This document shows, one piece after another, positions 34,746-44,202 of a stretch of 64,000 bases of DNA. Origin of the DNA: an uncultured bacterium (GTDB lineage Bacteria; Bacteroidota; Bacteroidia; Bacteroidales; Bacteroidaceae); the NCBI GenBank assembly GCA_945829425.1, contig CALZUQ010000006.1, forward strand, positions 17,417 through 81,416. Reading direction: 5' to 3'. The stretch's first letter is position 1, and the number at the start of each line of letters is the position of its first letter. The notes beneath the pieces are model-generated. The model saw nothing but the letters and a program-made list of their open reading frames with translations, made no database searches and had not been told where the DNA came from. Position numbers and translations under genes: made by a program.

Positions 34746-37700
34746 CGATAAGAGAAGCATTACGGCGGCGAAGGCTGCTCATAGACGGTGCCATGGGAAC
34801 CATGGTTCAGGAGTATGCGCTCAGCGAGGAAGATTTCCGTGGCGAGCGTTTCGCCTCATGGACGATACAGCTGAAAGGCAACAACGATGTCCTCGCACTG
34901 ACACGTCCTGACATCGTCCATGCCATACATACGGCATACCTCGATGCCGGGGCGGACATAATAACGACAGACACGTTCTCTTCGCAACGTATCTCGCAGA
35001 AGGAATATATGCTTGAGGAATATGCCTCGGAGATGAACCGTGAGGCTGTGAGGATTGCCCGCCAAGCCATCAGCGACTATGAAGCGCGTCGTCCCTCAAC
35101 GCTCGGCACTCACTTTGTACTCGGCGATGTAGGTCCCACAAGCCGTATGCTCTCCATGAGCGACGATGTCAGCGACCCGGCGGCACGCAGCATGACCTTC
35201 GATACTTTATGCAAGGCATACGAGGAGCAGATAGCAGCCCTTGCAATGGCAGGTGCCGACGGCATAATGGTCGAGACGGCTTTTGACACGCTGAACGTCA
35301 AAGCTGCCGTGGCGGCATATCAGACGGTATGCGAGAGGGAGAGCAAGACAGGAGAGGATTTCCCTCTTCTCCTCTCCATGACGGTGTCTGACGCCTCCGG
35401 GCGCATCCTCTCCGGACAGACGATAGAGGCTTTCGTGACATCCGTAATCTACGCCTCGCCGCTGTCCATAGGCATGAACTGCGGACTTGGAGCGGAGGCC
35501 ATGGAGCCTTACCTGCGCCGTATGAGGCATGCCGTAGCCGGAAGGTGTTATCTCTCATGCCACCCTAACGCCGGTCTTCCCAATCAGCTCGGACGTTATG
35601 ACGACACGCCAGAAGACATGGCGCGGCAGATGGAGAGAATAGTCGGAGAGGGACTTGCAGACATCATTGGAGGCTGTTGCGGCACAACGCCGGAGCATAT
35701 CAGAAGACTCCGTGAACTGTGTGACAGAATGCCAGCTTCACAGGACTTACCGCAAGAGAATGTTGAGGATTCTGGCGTGATGGCAATCTCTGGACTTGAG
35801 GCTTTCACCTATGGCAAGAACGATTTCCTTGTCGTCGGCGAGAGGTGTAATGTTGCTGGTTCGCGGAAATTCCTGCGCCTTATAAACGAGAAGAAATATG
35901 ACGAGGCATTGGACATAGCGCGCACTCAGGTAGAGCACGGCGCAATGGTCGTTGATGTCAATATGGACGACGGACTGCTTGATGCAGCCGGCGAGATGAC
36001 CACATTCCTGAATATGCTTATGTCCGACCCTTCGGTATGCCGTGTGCCGGTCATGATAGACTCCAGCCGCTTTGACGTCATAGAGGCGGGACTGAAATGC
36101 TGTCAGGGAAAATGTATCGTCAACTCCATATCGCTGAAACAAGGTGAGGAGACGTTCATCAGCCATGCACGCACGGTGAAAAGGTATGGAGCTGCGGTGG
36201 TGGTGATGCTCTTCGACGAGGAAGGACAGGCTACGGACTATGAGAGGAGGATAGCCATAGCGGAGAGGGCTTACCGCCTGCTTACGGCTAAGGTGGGCAT
36301 GAAGCCAGAAGACATCATCTTCGACCCTAACGTGCTGACCGTAGCGACTGGCATAGAGGAACACCGGGCGTATGCGCTCGACTTCATACGTGCCACGGAA
36401 TGGATTACGGAGCATCTGCCGGGAGTGAGGGTCAGCGGAGGTCTTTCGAACCTGTCGTTCGCTTTCCGTGGAAACAACAGGTTGCGCGAAACCATGCACA
36501 GCGTATTCCTACACCACGCCATGGCAAAGGGTATGAACATGGCTATCATGAACCCTATGACAGCCATAGAATATGAGGACATTACGAAGGAACTGCGCGA
36601 TGCAGTGAAAGCCGTGATACTTAACGAGAGTGCTGACGCTGCAGAGCGTCTTACCCTCATAGCTGCTGAACTTATAGAGAAAAAAGAAGAGAAGAAATCG
36701 CCTGCCGCAACCGGTGGAGTGAAGAAAGAGCCTGCTACGACCACGGAGAGGATTGTCGCTGCTCTTGTCAACGGCAATGCCATGACACTTGAGAGCGACC
36801 TTGCCGAGATGACTGCCGCCGGTATGACTCCTTTGGAGGTTATCTCCGGTCCACTCATGGAGGGCATGAACACCGTAGGACGGCTTTTCGGCGAGGGTCG
36901 GATGTTCCTGCCGCAGGTTGTCAAGACGGCACGTACAATGAAGAAAGCCGTAGACATAATCATTCCGCAGCCTGCCGGAGAAGTGGACGAGGGAATTGCC
37001 TCAGCCGGAACAGTACTGCTGGCTACGGTAAAGGGCGACGTGCATGACATAGGAAAGAATATCGTCGGAGTGGTGATGGCATGCAACGGATTCCGCGTGA
37101 TAGACCTCGGAGTCATGGTGCCTGCCGAGCGTATAGTAGATGAGGCGGTGACGAAGAACGCTGATATAGTATGCCTCTCAGGACTTATCACGCCAAGTCT
37201 CGACGAGATGTGCCGTGTGGCGGAAGCCATGCAGAAGGCAGGACTCCGCGTGCCGCTCTTCGTAGGTGGCGCAACGACATCAGAGATACATACCGCGGTG
37301 AAGATTGCTCCGCTGTATGCCGGAGGAGTGTTCCACATGCGTGACGCTTCGCAGAACCCTCTCGTGGCTATGGCTCTGCTCAACGATGCAGAGAGGGAAG
37401 AGACATTGCTGAGAAACCGCTCGCGTCAGCAACGCATACGTATGGCGCAGCAGAGGAAAGAGCAGATGCTCAGAGTGCAACGCGCTACAAGTGATGCCTT
37501 AGGCGAGCCTACTCCGTTGCAGAGGCGTTTCAAGACATCATGGGAGGCATACCAGCCGGTGCGTCCTCCTTTCCTTGGACGCGGGGCGGTAAGGAGACTG
37601 GCTGTCAGAGACATCATGCCGTGTATTGACTGGCTCTATTTCTACTGGGCGTGGAGAGTGAAAGAGGACAGCGACGAGGGAAGGATGCTCAGAAACGATG

Positions 37701-38290
37701 CCGAGGAAAGGCTGCTGCGCATGGCTGACGACAGACGTTATGATGTCTGTGCATTGCAGGCATTCTTCCCTGCACGGGGAAAGGCAGACGGTATTGACGT
37801 AGGCATAACGACGATACCTACGCCACGACAGGCGGTGGTAGACCCACGAGGGAAACGGCGTGAGCAATGTCTCGCACTTTGCGACTACGTCTCGCCGAAG
37901 GGCAACGACTATCTCGGAGCCTTCGCCGCAACCGTGTCACCACGTTTTGTTGAGGACATAGAAAGAGTGAAGGCGGAAGGCAATGACGACTATGAGGCCA
38001 TACTGCTTCAGACGCTTGGCGACCGTCTTGCCGAGGCGGCGTCGGAATATCTTGGCAGGGAGCTTGCCGAAGGATATAGCATTGACGGCAAGGAGGAACA
38101 TTGGCGTGGCATACGCCCGGCTGTCGGCTACCCTTCCTTGCCCGACCAGAAGACTATCTTCCTCCTCGACACCCTCCTGAGATATGACGATATAGGCATA
38201 CGCCTTACAGAAAACGGTGCCATGTATCCTCAGGCAAGCGTTACAGGACTCTATCTATCACATCCAGAAGCGGAATATTTCTCTGTTTAA
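34742..38290 (+). CDS. metH: Cobalamin-dependent methionine synthase
   Basis: This 1182-residue modular enzyme moves a methyl group from methyl-THF through cob(I)alamin to homocysteine. Domains in order: homocysteine-binding barrel with zinc cysteines (MNCGLGAEAM, then GGCCGTTPEHIRRL near 310); pterin-binding barrel starting at LVVGERCNVAGSRKF (about 360); helical cap (about 670-760); B12 domain with DVHDIGKNIVGVVM, whose His binds cobalt (about 770); and the AdoMet-dependent reactivation domain ending with RPAVGYPSLPDQ (about 1130). All modules are complete. It needs B12, which fits Bacteroidetes that import corrinoids. Confidence 0.97.
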   Translation: MTIREALRRRRLLIDGAMGTMVQEYALSEEDFRGERFASWTIQLKGNNDVLALTRPDIVHAIHTAYLDAGADIITTDTFSSQRISQKEYMLEEYASEMNREAVRIARQAISDYEARRPSTLGTHFVLGDVGPTSRMLSMSDDVSDPAARSMTFDTLCKAYEEQIAALAMAGADGIMVETAFDTLNVKAAVAAYQTVCERESKTGEDFPLLLSMTVSDASGRILSGQTIEAFVTSVIYASPLSIGMNCGLGAEAMEPYLRRMRHAVAGRCYLSCHPNAGLPNQLGRYDDTPEDMARQMERIVGEGLADIIGGCCGTTPEHIRRLRELCDRMPASQDLPQENVEDSGVMAISGLEAFTYGKNDFLVVGERCNVAGSRKFLRLINEKKYDEALDIARTQVEHGAMVVDVNMDDGLLDAAGEMTTFLNMLMSDPSVCRVPVMIDSSRFDVIEAGLKCCQGKCIVNSISLKQGEETFISHARTVKRYGAAVVVMLFDEEGQATDYERRIAIAERAYRLLTAKVGMKPEDIIFDPNVLTVATGIEEHRAYALDFIRATEWITEHLPGVRVSGGLSNLSFAFRGNNRLRETMHSVFLHHAMAKGMNMAIMNPMTAIEYEDITKELRDAVKAVILNESADAAERLTLIAAELIEKKEEKKSPAATGGVKKEPATTTERIVAALVNGNAMTLESDLAEMTAAGMTPLEVISGPLMEGMNTVGRLFGEGRMFLPQVVKTARTMKKAVDIIIPQPAGEVDEGIASAGTVLLATVKGDVHDIGKNIVGVVMACNGFRVIDLGVMVPAERIVDEAVTKNADIVCLSGLITPSLDEMCRVAEAMQKAGLRVPLFVGGATTSEIHTAVKIAPLYAGGVFHMRDASQNPLVAMALLNDAEREETLLRNRSRQQRIRMAQQRKEQMLRVQRATSDALGEPTPLQRRFKTSWEAYQPVRPPFLGRGAVRRLAVRDIMPCIDWLYFYWAWRVKEDSDEGRMLRNDAEERLLRMADDRRYDVCALQAFFPARGKADGIDVGITTIPTPRQAVVDPRGKRREQCLALCDYVSPKGNDYLGAFAATVSPRFVEDIERVKAEGNDDYEAILLQTLGDRLAEAASEYLGRELAEGYSIDGKEEHWRGIRPAVGYPSLPDQKTIFLLDTLLRYDDIGIRLTENGAMYPQASVTGLYLSHPEAEYFSV

Positions 38291-38293
38291 AAA

Positions 38294-38339
38294 ATGATGT
38301 CATCCCACACTTTATTTGACATGTGTAGGATGACATCAT
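38294..38339 (-). terminator. Terminator of the menaquinone operon
   Basis: ATGATGTCATCC (38294-38305) pairs with GGATGACATCAT (38328-38339); ACAC/GTGT extends it past one mismatch. On the minus strand TTTTTT follows, so it ends the menC transcript. For metH on the plus strand no T tract follows. The right arm overlaps the end of menC. Confidence 0.8.
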
Positions 38340-39382
38340 CACTCTTCCGTCATGCAGCGCCATATCCTGTTGCCTCTGATCTCCATATCCATCTCAATGT
38401 TGTCGGTATAGAGCAAGCCCGTGCCGAGACCTTGCGGCATGACGTTGCGCACGTTGCCGGGAGTAATGTCATAAACCCTTGCAGCGAGGAGAGCCACGTT
38501 ACGCAGCCCTATGTTGCTCTCTAAGGCACTGGTAATCCACGAGGCGATATTCCGCTTGCGGGCTTCGCTGATCCATTCCATGCTTCCGGTTATGCCGCCA
38601 TGGAGTGTCGGCTTCACCACAATATACTGCGGACGAAGGGTGTCGAGGAGCGTGCGCTTCTCCTCAAGTGAGCTGACTCCGATAAGCTCTTCGTCGAGAG
38701 CGACAGGCACAGGACTCTCACGGCACAGCCGTTCCATATCGTGCCAAAGATACTGGCGTACAGGCTGTTCTATGGAATGTACGGAATAGCGGGAGAGTTC
38801 TTTAAGCTTTGCCATAGCCTCGTCGGGCGAGAACGCCCCGTTGGCGTCGACTCTCAACTGTAACGTCTCGGGAGAGAAGCGTGAGCGTATGGTACTTATC
38901 AGGCGCATCTCCTCGTCCCAGTCTATGGCTCCTATTTTCAGCTTTATACATTTGAAGCCGGCAAGGAGTTTCTCTTTCACCTGTTGCAGCATGTCGTCGT
39001 AGGACGACATCCATACCAGTCCGTTGATAGGTATGCCAACCTCGCTGCGTGCGAAGGGGGTGTCGTAGAGCATGGCGTTCTGCTGGTAGTCGAAGAGTGC
39101 CGACTCCAAGGCGAAGAGGAGGGCAGGGTAGGGACGCAGAAAGTCGGAATAGTCTCCGCTTGCCAGAGCTTCGCTGATAAGGCGTGAGGTGGCAGAAAGC
39201 GTAGTGTAAGCATCGCGGTCGGCAGAAAGGTCTGGAAGAGGGGCGCACTCGCCGAGTCCTATCTTCTTGCAGTCGTCGTCGGTTATGGTGATTACGACCA
39301 TATTGTGTTCGGAGTACTCACCGCGTGAGGTGCGTGCCGGTTTCTTGAAATGTAACGTCTTGTGTGATAGTGTTATCTGCAT
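38339..39382 (-). CDS. menC: o-Succinylbenzoate synthase
   Basis: This 347-residue enolase-superfamily enzyme dehydrates SHCHC to o-succinylbenzoate. The barrel carries the Lys pair in CIKLKIGAIDW (about 145), metal-binding Asp in RVDANGAF, Glu in HSIEQPV, the next acid in ALDEELIG, and Lys in YIVVKPTLHGG (catalytic base). An N-terminal capping domain precedes it. It is the last gene of the operon menF-menD-menB-menC here; menE, which uses its product, is elsewhere in the window. Confidence 0.9.
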   Translation of the reverse strand: MQITLSHKTLHFKKPARTSRGEYSEHNMVVITITDDDCKKIGLGECAPLPDLSADRDAYTTLSATSRLISEALASGDYSDFLRPYPALLFALESALFDYQQNAMLYDTPFARSEVGIPINGLVWMSSYDDMLQQVKEKLLAGFKCIKLKIGAIDWDEEMRLISTIRSRFSPETLQLRVDANGAFSPDEAMAKLKELSRYSVHSIEQPVRQYLWHDMERLCRESPVPVALDEELIGVSSLEEKRTLLDTLRPQYIVVKPTLHGGITGSMEWISEARKRNIASWITSALESNIGLRNVALLAARVYDITPGNVRNVMPQGLGTGLLYTDNIEMDMEIRGNRIWRCMTEE

Positions 39383-39421
39383 TGTTTCTTTGGTTGATGT
39401 CGGAGGTTAATACGAGCAGCG

Positions 39422-40276
39422 TCAGGGTATCATAGGGAATTTTCCCCAGTCAGGCTTTCTCTTCTCCAGGAACGCTTTGCCGCCTTCCTGAGCCTCGTCG
39501 AGCATGTAGTAAAGGGCGGTGCAGTCGCCTGCTAACTGCTGTATGCCTGCCTCGCCGTCAAGTTCTGCGTTGAGTCCCATCTTTATCATGCGCATGGCGA
39601 GCGGCGAGTGTTGCATCATCTCCTCAGCCCATGCCACACATTCCTTCTCAAGGTCGGCGAGAGCCACCACCTTGTTCACCATGCCCATAGCCTCCGCCTC
39701 GCGGGCACTGTATTGACGGCACATAAACCATATCTCGCGGGCTTTCTTCTGACCTACTATGCGTGCCAGATAGCTTGAGCCGAAACCGGCATCGAACGAG
39801 CCTACCTTTGGACCCGTCTGTCCGAAGCGTGCATTCTCCGCAGCTATGGTGAGGTCGCATACGAGGTGCAGCACATGTCCGCCACCGATAGCAAAGCCGT
39901 TGACCATGGCTATGACAGGCTTCGGAAGGCGTCTTATCTGCATCTGCACGTCGAGGACGGAGAGGCGTGGCGTGCCCTCCTCGTCGATATATCCCCCTCG
40001 TCCCTTCACGTTCATGTCGCCGCCGGAGCAGAACGCCTGAGTGCGCAGCCATTCCTCGTCGCTCTGTCCTTCCTTACGTGGCGTCTCTGCCCCTGTCAGC
40101 AGTACGACACGGATTTGCGCCGCTTCTCTTACTATAGAGAAAGCCTGTGAGAGTTCGGCGGTTGTAGTAGGCGTGAAAGCATTACGGTAGCGTGGGCGGT
40201 TGATTGTAATCTTTGCTATTCCGTTGTATTCCTCAAGGATAATCTCCTTGAAATCGTGCATCTTTGTCCAAATCAT
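39422..40276 (-). CDS. menB: 1,4-Dihydroxy-2-naphthoyl-CoA synthase
   Basis: This crotonase-fold enzyme (284 residues) cyclises o-succinylbenzoyl-CoA. Oxyanion-hole and active-site motifs are [16 protein letters not shown] (about 82), [49 protein letters not shown], and the C-terminal DWGKFP; all match MenB. An alternative start lies five codons later (MHDFKEI, 40261). It precedes menC by 40 bp. The 157-bp gap on its upstream side is filled with tandem repeats (40341-40448). Confidence 0.95.
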   Translation of the reverse strand: MIWTKMHDFKEIILEEYNGIAKITINRPRYRNAFTPTTTAELSQAFSIVREAAQIRVVLLTGAETPRKEGQSDEEWLRTQAFCSGGDMNVKGRGGYIDEEGTPRLSVLDVQMQIRRLPKPVIAMVNGFAIGGGHVLHLVCDLTIAAENARFGQTGPKVGSFDAGFGSSYLARIVGQKKAREIWFMCRQYSAREAEAMGMVNKVVALADLEKECVAWAEEMMQHSPLAMRMIKMGLNAELDGEAGIQQLAGDCTALYYMLDEAQEGGKAFLEKRKPDWGKFPMIP

Positions 40277-40340
40277 TGTAGTAGTGTCTTTATCATTTAT
40301 TGCTATTTTTGTTCTTTTCGTTTTCGTTTAGAAAACCCAT

Positions 40341-40451
40341 GCCTCGGTCTCCCATAACTTAAGCCTCGGTTTAGTCATAAGTTAAGCCTCTGTTTAGTCA
40401 TAAGTTAACGTAAGGTCAAGGTTAAGGTCAAGGTCAAGGTTTAAGGTTAAG
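40341..40451. repeat. 23-bp and hexamer tandem repeats inside the men operon
   Basis: Three units start at 40341, 40363 and 40386 (GCCTCGGTTTAGTCATAAG type). Hexamers AAGGTC/AAGGTT follow from 40412 to 40448 in at least six copies. The stop codon and last codons of menD lie inside the hexamer array, so the repeat spread into the gene end. Confidence 0.85.
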
Positions 40452-42095
40452 ATAATAATCCTTATATGCCCTCTCGTCGTCTTCCGGCGATGTGAAGACC
40501 TCAAGTAGAGTTGCTCCCTTGCTCTCGGATAGTTCATGCAAACCGTTGAGGAGTGATGTGGTGTCGTTGGCAGAAAGATATTTCAGACCGTTTTGAAGGC
40601 ATGCACCACGTGCAGAAGCCTTATGAGCCGCTGCGATATATCTCTCGCGGGCATCGCTTTTCTCTAACCCTTTCAGATTTCGGAATATTGCTCCTCCGCC
40701 GTTGTTGAGGAGTATGATGCGGAGGTTAGAAGGCAGGCTGACATTCCAAAGAGCGTTGTTGTCGTAGAAGAAGCTGAGGTCCCCTATTACGCAATAGACT
40801 TTTCCTTCGGCATTACTTCTTAAGAGCGACAACGCCCCTCCCACGGCAACGCTCATAGACCCTTCTATGCCGTTCACCCCTCTGTTGCAGAAGACGTAAT
40901 GGCGGGCATAGACAGCAGCAAGGCGTATGCTCATGCTGTTGGCGTAATACACAGTATCGCCTGCTCTGACAATGCCTTCTTCAAACTCCTTTACTGCCAT
41001 CATCTGCGAGTAACGTGGAGCGTAAGCATAATGGCGGGCAGCAATAGTCTCCCTCAGCGAAGCCCACAGCCTGTGATACTCTTTCCGGTTTTCGTTGCAG
41101 CAGGCTTTCTCTGTGACAAAAGCCGCCATTTCTTCTGCTGAAGCCTTTACGACAATGGCAGTATTGCCAGAGATGTCATGCAAAAGTCCGTCGGAAGATG
41201 CTGTTATATGAACAACAGAAGGAGGCAGGGAACGGAGGAAACGCCTCAGTCGCTTGCTAATAGTGTTTCCGCCAAGGTAAACGACACAGTCCGGGAAGTA
41301 TGCTTCATCACCTTCTACGGCATAAAGGCACTGGTCTATGAACGACAACGGCATATCGGAGGCAGACAGCGGTTCGTAAGCCACAGGGACTTCCCCAGCC
41401 ATACGGCTCATCATTTTGTTCGATATGCTTCCTGACGGCATCTGCCCTGTCACCACCATGAGGCGGTGGGCGCGTGTCAGGATTTGCGCTATCGCTTCTT
41501 GCTCTTCAATATTATTTAACGTCATGCGCCTTACCACCCTTTCTTTCGGCAGACAGGCTGTGGTAAAAGAGAACAGCGGTTCGGATATAGGTACATTGAT
41601 ATGAACCGAGGGTGATGAGGGTGAGCAAGCCTCAAGCAATGCCTCGTTGACGAGACGGTTGCAATGCCAGTGCTGTTCATTGTTGCAAGGTTCAGGGAGA
41701 GAGACCGATTTTGCGGAGAATGTGCCAAGAACGCCTGGCTGTGGAACAGTCTGGCCGTCGAGCTGTCCTATCCATGCTTCAGGTCTGTCGGCAGAGATGA
41801 CTATTATGCCTTGCTGCTGGTATGTAGCCTCTGCTACAGCCGGTAAAACGTTGAGAAGAGCCGAACCGCTTGTAACGCAGACTGCTACGGGGATGCCGGT
41901 CTGCTGGCGTAAGCCGAGAGCGAGGAAGCCTGCCGAGCGTTCGTCTGTAGCACTGAAGCACGTTATGTCAGGACATTCATTGAAATTATGCACCAAGGGT
42001 GCGTTCCTGCTTCCCGGGCATACCACGATGTCCCTCACGCCATGTGCCACAAGGAGTGAGGTGAGTATGTTTACATTTTCTTTGTCGCTATACAT
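40434..42095 (-). CDS. menD: SEPHCHC synthase (menaquinone)
   Basis: This 553-residue thiamine-diphosphate enzyme joins 2-oxoglutarate and isochorismate. Motifs: HGVRDIVVCPGSRNAPL (about 18), SATDERSAGFLALGL with the catalytic Glu, VCVTSGSALLNVLPAVAEA, and GIEGSMSVAVGGAL...VIGDLSFFYDNNALWN (ThDP-binding GDG-like motif, here GDLSF) near 435. The start chosen is MYSDKENVNILTSLL at 42095; the frame opens at 42131. It overlaps the menF end by 25 bp. The C-terminal NLKP is encoded by repeat sequence. Confidence 0.93.
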   Translation of the reverse strand: MYSDKENVNILTSLLVAHGVRDIVVCPGSRNAPLVHNFNECPDITCFSATDERSAGFLALGLRQQTGIPVAVCVTSGSALLNVLPAVAEATYQQQGIIVISADRPEAWIGQLDGQTVPQPGVLGTFSAKSVSLPEPCNNEQHWHCNRLVNEALLEACSPSSPSVHINVPISEPLFSFTTACLPKERVVRRMTLNNIEEQEAIAQILTRAHRLMVVTGQMPSGSISNKMMSRMAGEVPVAYEPLSASDMPLSFIDQCLYAVEGDEAYFPDCVVYLGGNTISKRLRRFLRSLPPSVVHITASSDGLLHDISGNTAIVVKASAEEMAAFVTEKACCNENRKEYHRLWASLRETIAARHYAYAPRYSQMMAVKEFEEGIVRAGDTVYYANSMSIRLAAVYARHYVFCNRGVNGIEGSMSVAVGGALSLLRSNAEGKVYCVIGDLSFFYDNNALWNVSLPSNLRIILLNNGGGAIFRNLKGLEKSDARERYIAAAHKASARGACLQNGLKYLSANDTTSLLNGLHELSESKGATLLEVFTSPEDDERAYKDYYLNLKP

Positions 42096-43150
42096 GATAT
42101 TGTCTTCATCTTTTGTTCCGTCTCCTGCCATTCTGCCTCACAAATGCTTTCGGGCATTATACCCCCTCCGGCAAAGAGGGTCATGCTGCCGCCGCAGAGC
42201 CGGGCACACCGCAGGGAGACATAGAGATGTGTCCCGCAACCGATGTTCAAAGGACCGGCGAAGCCACTGTAGTATTCACGGTCGTGAGGCTCATGTGTAA
42301 GAATAAAGTCGCGTGCCTCTGATTTGGGCATTCCGCAGACTGCCGGGGTGGGGTGCAGGCGTGAGAGTATCTCGCCTGTGATGTCTTCTGCTGAATGCTG
42401 CGGAGTGAAGCGGAAATCGGTGCGAAGGTGTTGCACGTTTCCGGCACGTATGGTAAACGGTCCGTCTTTTATCGTCTGTCTGGCGAAAGGCGTTATGGTC
42501 TGTGAGATATATTCCTCTACGACATGTTGCTCGGCTTTGTTCTTGCTGCTCCATTCTGGCAGTCCTTCGCTGTAAGGCATAGTGCCGGCGAGAGCTACGG
42601 TATGCCACATGTCGCCGGTCTTCTCCAAAAGTATCTCTGGAGAGGCTATGAGCCATGTTCCTGACTGACGGGTATGGAAAAGCATAATCATGAGGCGGGG
42701 AAATGCGGCGCAGGCTCTCAGGAAGAGCCTTTCGGGCGTCTCGCCTTCTGCCGTCGCTATAGTCTTGCTTCGTGAGAGCACCAGTTTACGGAACCTTCCG
42801 TCGCTCACCGCATCATGGAAACAGTGGAAGGCGTCACGATATGAAGCGGTAGCTCTTTCAGAAGGGAAGACATTGCCTTGAAGGCTTTCCTCTGCCGCCA
42901 CCTGTCCTTGACTATTGTGAATGTTTTCTTCTGCCGCCTCCACTCTTCCGTCGTTCACGGTATGTTCGGTGATGCTGTCGGGCTGAATGAGAAGAATGGG
43001 GTGGTCATGACATGCCGAAAACGGAGCCACTAAAAAACCTTGCCGTTCTCCTACCTCGCTGACAGAGGACAATGTCTCCGCCTCGCGTTCAGAGACGATG
43101 GCGGTATATCGTTCCGCATACGGCAGTCTGTAGAGTGCGTAACTTTTCAT
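42071..43150 (-). CDS. menF: Isochorismate synthase
   Basis: This 359-residue chorismate-utilising enzyme makes isochorismate, the first step to menaquinone. The start (MKSYALYRL) is fixed by an ATGA overlap with the thioesterase stop; a longer open frame upstream is only a shadow. Motifs: FRKLVLSRSKTIA, GTWLIASPEILLEK, LAGTMPYSEGLPEW, EHVVEEYISQTITPF, LHPTPAVCGMPKSEARDFI and REYYSGFAGPLNIG. It is shorter at the N-terminus than E. coli MenF, as usual for Bacteroidetes. Confidence 0.92.
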   Translation of the reverse strand: MKSYALYRLPYAERYTAIVSEREAETLSSVSEVGERQGFLVAPFSACHDHPILLIQPDSITEHTVNDGRVEAAEENIHNSQGQVAAEESLQGNVFPSERATASYRDAFHCFHDAVSDGRFRKLVLSRSKTIATAEGETPERLFLRACAAFPRLMIMLFHTRQSGTWLIASPEILLEKTGDMWHTVALAGTMPYSEGLPEWSSKNKAEQHVVEEYISQTITPFARQTIKDGPFTIRAGNVQHLRTDFRFTPQHSAEDITGEILSRLHPTPAVCGMPKSEARDFILTHEPHDREYYSGFAGPLNIGCGTHLYVSLRCARLCGGSMTLFAGGGIMPESICEAEWQETEQKMKTISCIATKKM

Positions 43151-43557
43151 TTCTTGCTCCGTATGTAGTTTGTCACCGTTACGGTGCTTATCAGAGTGTT
43201 GTCTGACGACCTGACCTCCACGATCCAGACGTGTATCCTGTGACCTTGGTGAATTATGCGAGCACGTGCTGTCACGGTGTCGCCTTTCTCTACTGACCGT
43301 AAATGGTTTGCGCTGACGTTCATGCCGAAGCAAATCTCTCCGGGGCATAGGGCGAGAGAGCCTGCCCCTGCCAAGGTCTCGGCAAGTGCCAGGGTCGCTC
43401 CTCCGCTGAGATAACCGAAAGGCTGTGAGGTACGCTCGTCGACAGGCATTCTTCCGCAGCACTCGTCAGCTTCCGGCGTGGAGAAAAACTCCATGCCGAG
43501 GTTGCTTTCCAGTCCACGGTTGTCTTTCATGAGGTCTATAATATTGTCTAAGTTCAT
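43147..43557 (-). CDS. Hotdog thioesterase, likely DHNA-CoA thioesterase
   Basis: This 136-residue PaaI-type thioesterase starts at MNLDNIIDLMKDNRG, chosen because the promoter (43605-43635) places the transcript start near 43600 and the fold begins here. Motifs QPFGYLSGGATLALAETLAG (acidic residue in the hotdog helix) and ICFGMNVSANHLRSVEKGDTVTARARIIHQG are typical. First in the men operon, it probably frees 1,4-dihydroxy-2-naphthoate from its CoA ester, the step after MenB. The stop overlaps the menF start (ATGA). Confidence 0.85.
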   Translation of the reverse strand: MNLDNIIDLMKDNRGLESNLGMEFFSTPEADECCGRMPVDERTSQPFGYLSGGATLALAETLAGAGSLALCPGEICFGMNVSANHLRSVEKGDTVTARARIIHQGHRIHVWIVEVRSSDNTLISTVTVTNYIRSKK

Positions 43558-43604
43558 AAGTAGCTTTTGTGTATTATTAGGATATGCCACCGGCATTCAA
43601 CGTG

Positions 43605-43635
43605 CAAAAATACTTATTTTCCTTTAATAAGCAAA
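43605..43635 (-). promoter_or_regulatory. Promoter of the menaquinone operon
   Basis: On the minus strand TTTG (plus 43632-43635), 19-bp spacer and TATTTTTG (plus 43605-43612). It gives a leader of about 40 nt before the thioesterase gene. Confidence 0.75.
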
Positions 43636-43680
43636 ACTATGACTATTAAAAACAATTAAAGGTGAGTCCTGCAAATTGGT

Positions 43681-43879
43681 TTAAGGTGGGTTCTATTAAT
43701 TCGCTTTGACATATTTCCGATTTATCTCTGAGGGCAGAGTGTCAGTTTTAGAAGGAGCGATGCGGGCATCGTGACTGAGAAAACTGGCAGTATGCGCCAG
43801 AGAGAAACGGAAAGATGACAAAACGTCAACCCATAATAACTGAATTATTGACGGTGGGAATTAATAGAACCCACCTTAA
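43681..43879. mobile_element. 199-bp MITE-like element with 22-bp perfect inverted ends
   Basis: The left end 43681-43702 (TTAAGGTGGGTTCTATTAA...) is an exact inverted copy of 43858-43879. Inner segments also pair: TTTCCG with CGGAAA, TCTCTG with CAGAGA, CAGTTTT with AAAACTG, CGATG with CATCG. The whole folds into one rod. It has no reading frame for a transposase. Partial relatives occur at 1654, 7258, 17544 and 22282. It could be a MITE moved by an element elsewhere, or an RNA-hairpin repeat. It lies between the men operon and lysS. Confidence 0.65.
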
Positions 43880-43908
43880 GGTTTTTCCATGGATTTCTTC
43901 ACATGTTT

Positions 43909-44004
43909 TTGAAGATACCTGCATACGTCATTGAAGACACTTGCATTGGTCATTGAAGATATCTATACTGTTTTTTTGAGATTGTCTTTGCCTGTTATTG
44001 AGGT
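43909..44004. repeat. Degenerate 22-bp tandem repeats
   Basis: TTGAAG or TTGAG starts recur at 43909, 43931, 43953, 43976 and 43998, with periods 22, 22, 23 and 22. Units 1 and 2 (TTGAAGAYACYTGCAT) are the most alike. They lie in the 600-bp gap 43558-44202. Confidence 0.7.
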
Positions 44005-44109
44005 TTTCATCACATTTTCTTAGGGAGATAAACGGTGTTAACAGGCTTTGCCGTCTTGAGAAAAATCACTTGTGAAACTTAAATAATTAATAAAATTCGG
44101 TATAATGTC

Positions 44110-44140
44110 ATTGCTGATAGGAAAAATATTAGTATATTTG
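44110..44140 (+). promoter_or_regulatory. lysS promoter
   Basis: ATTG (44110-44113), 19-bp spacer, TATATTTG (44133-44140). Leader about 57 nt. Confidence 0.65.
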
Positions 44141-44202
44141 CACATTAAATGCGCTGATTTGTGCATTTTTTATGATTAGAAACATTATCATCACATATTT
44201 TT

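Noticed and set aside
42071..43462. Long form of MenF (463 residues)
   Set aside because: The first 104 residues are an out-of-frame shadow of the thioesterase gene; the ATGA overlap sets the start at 43150.
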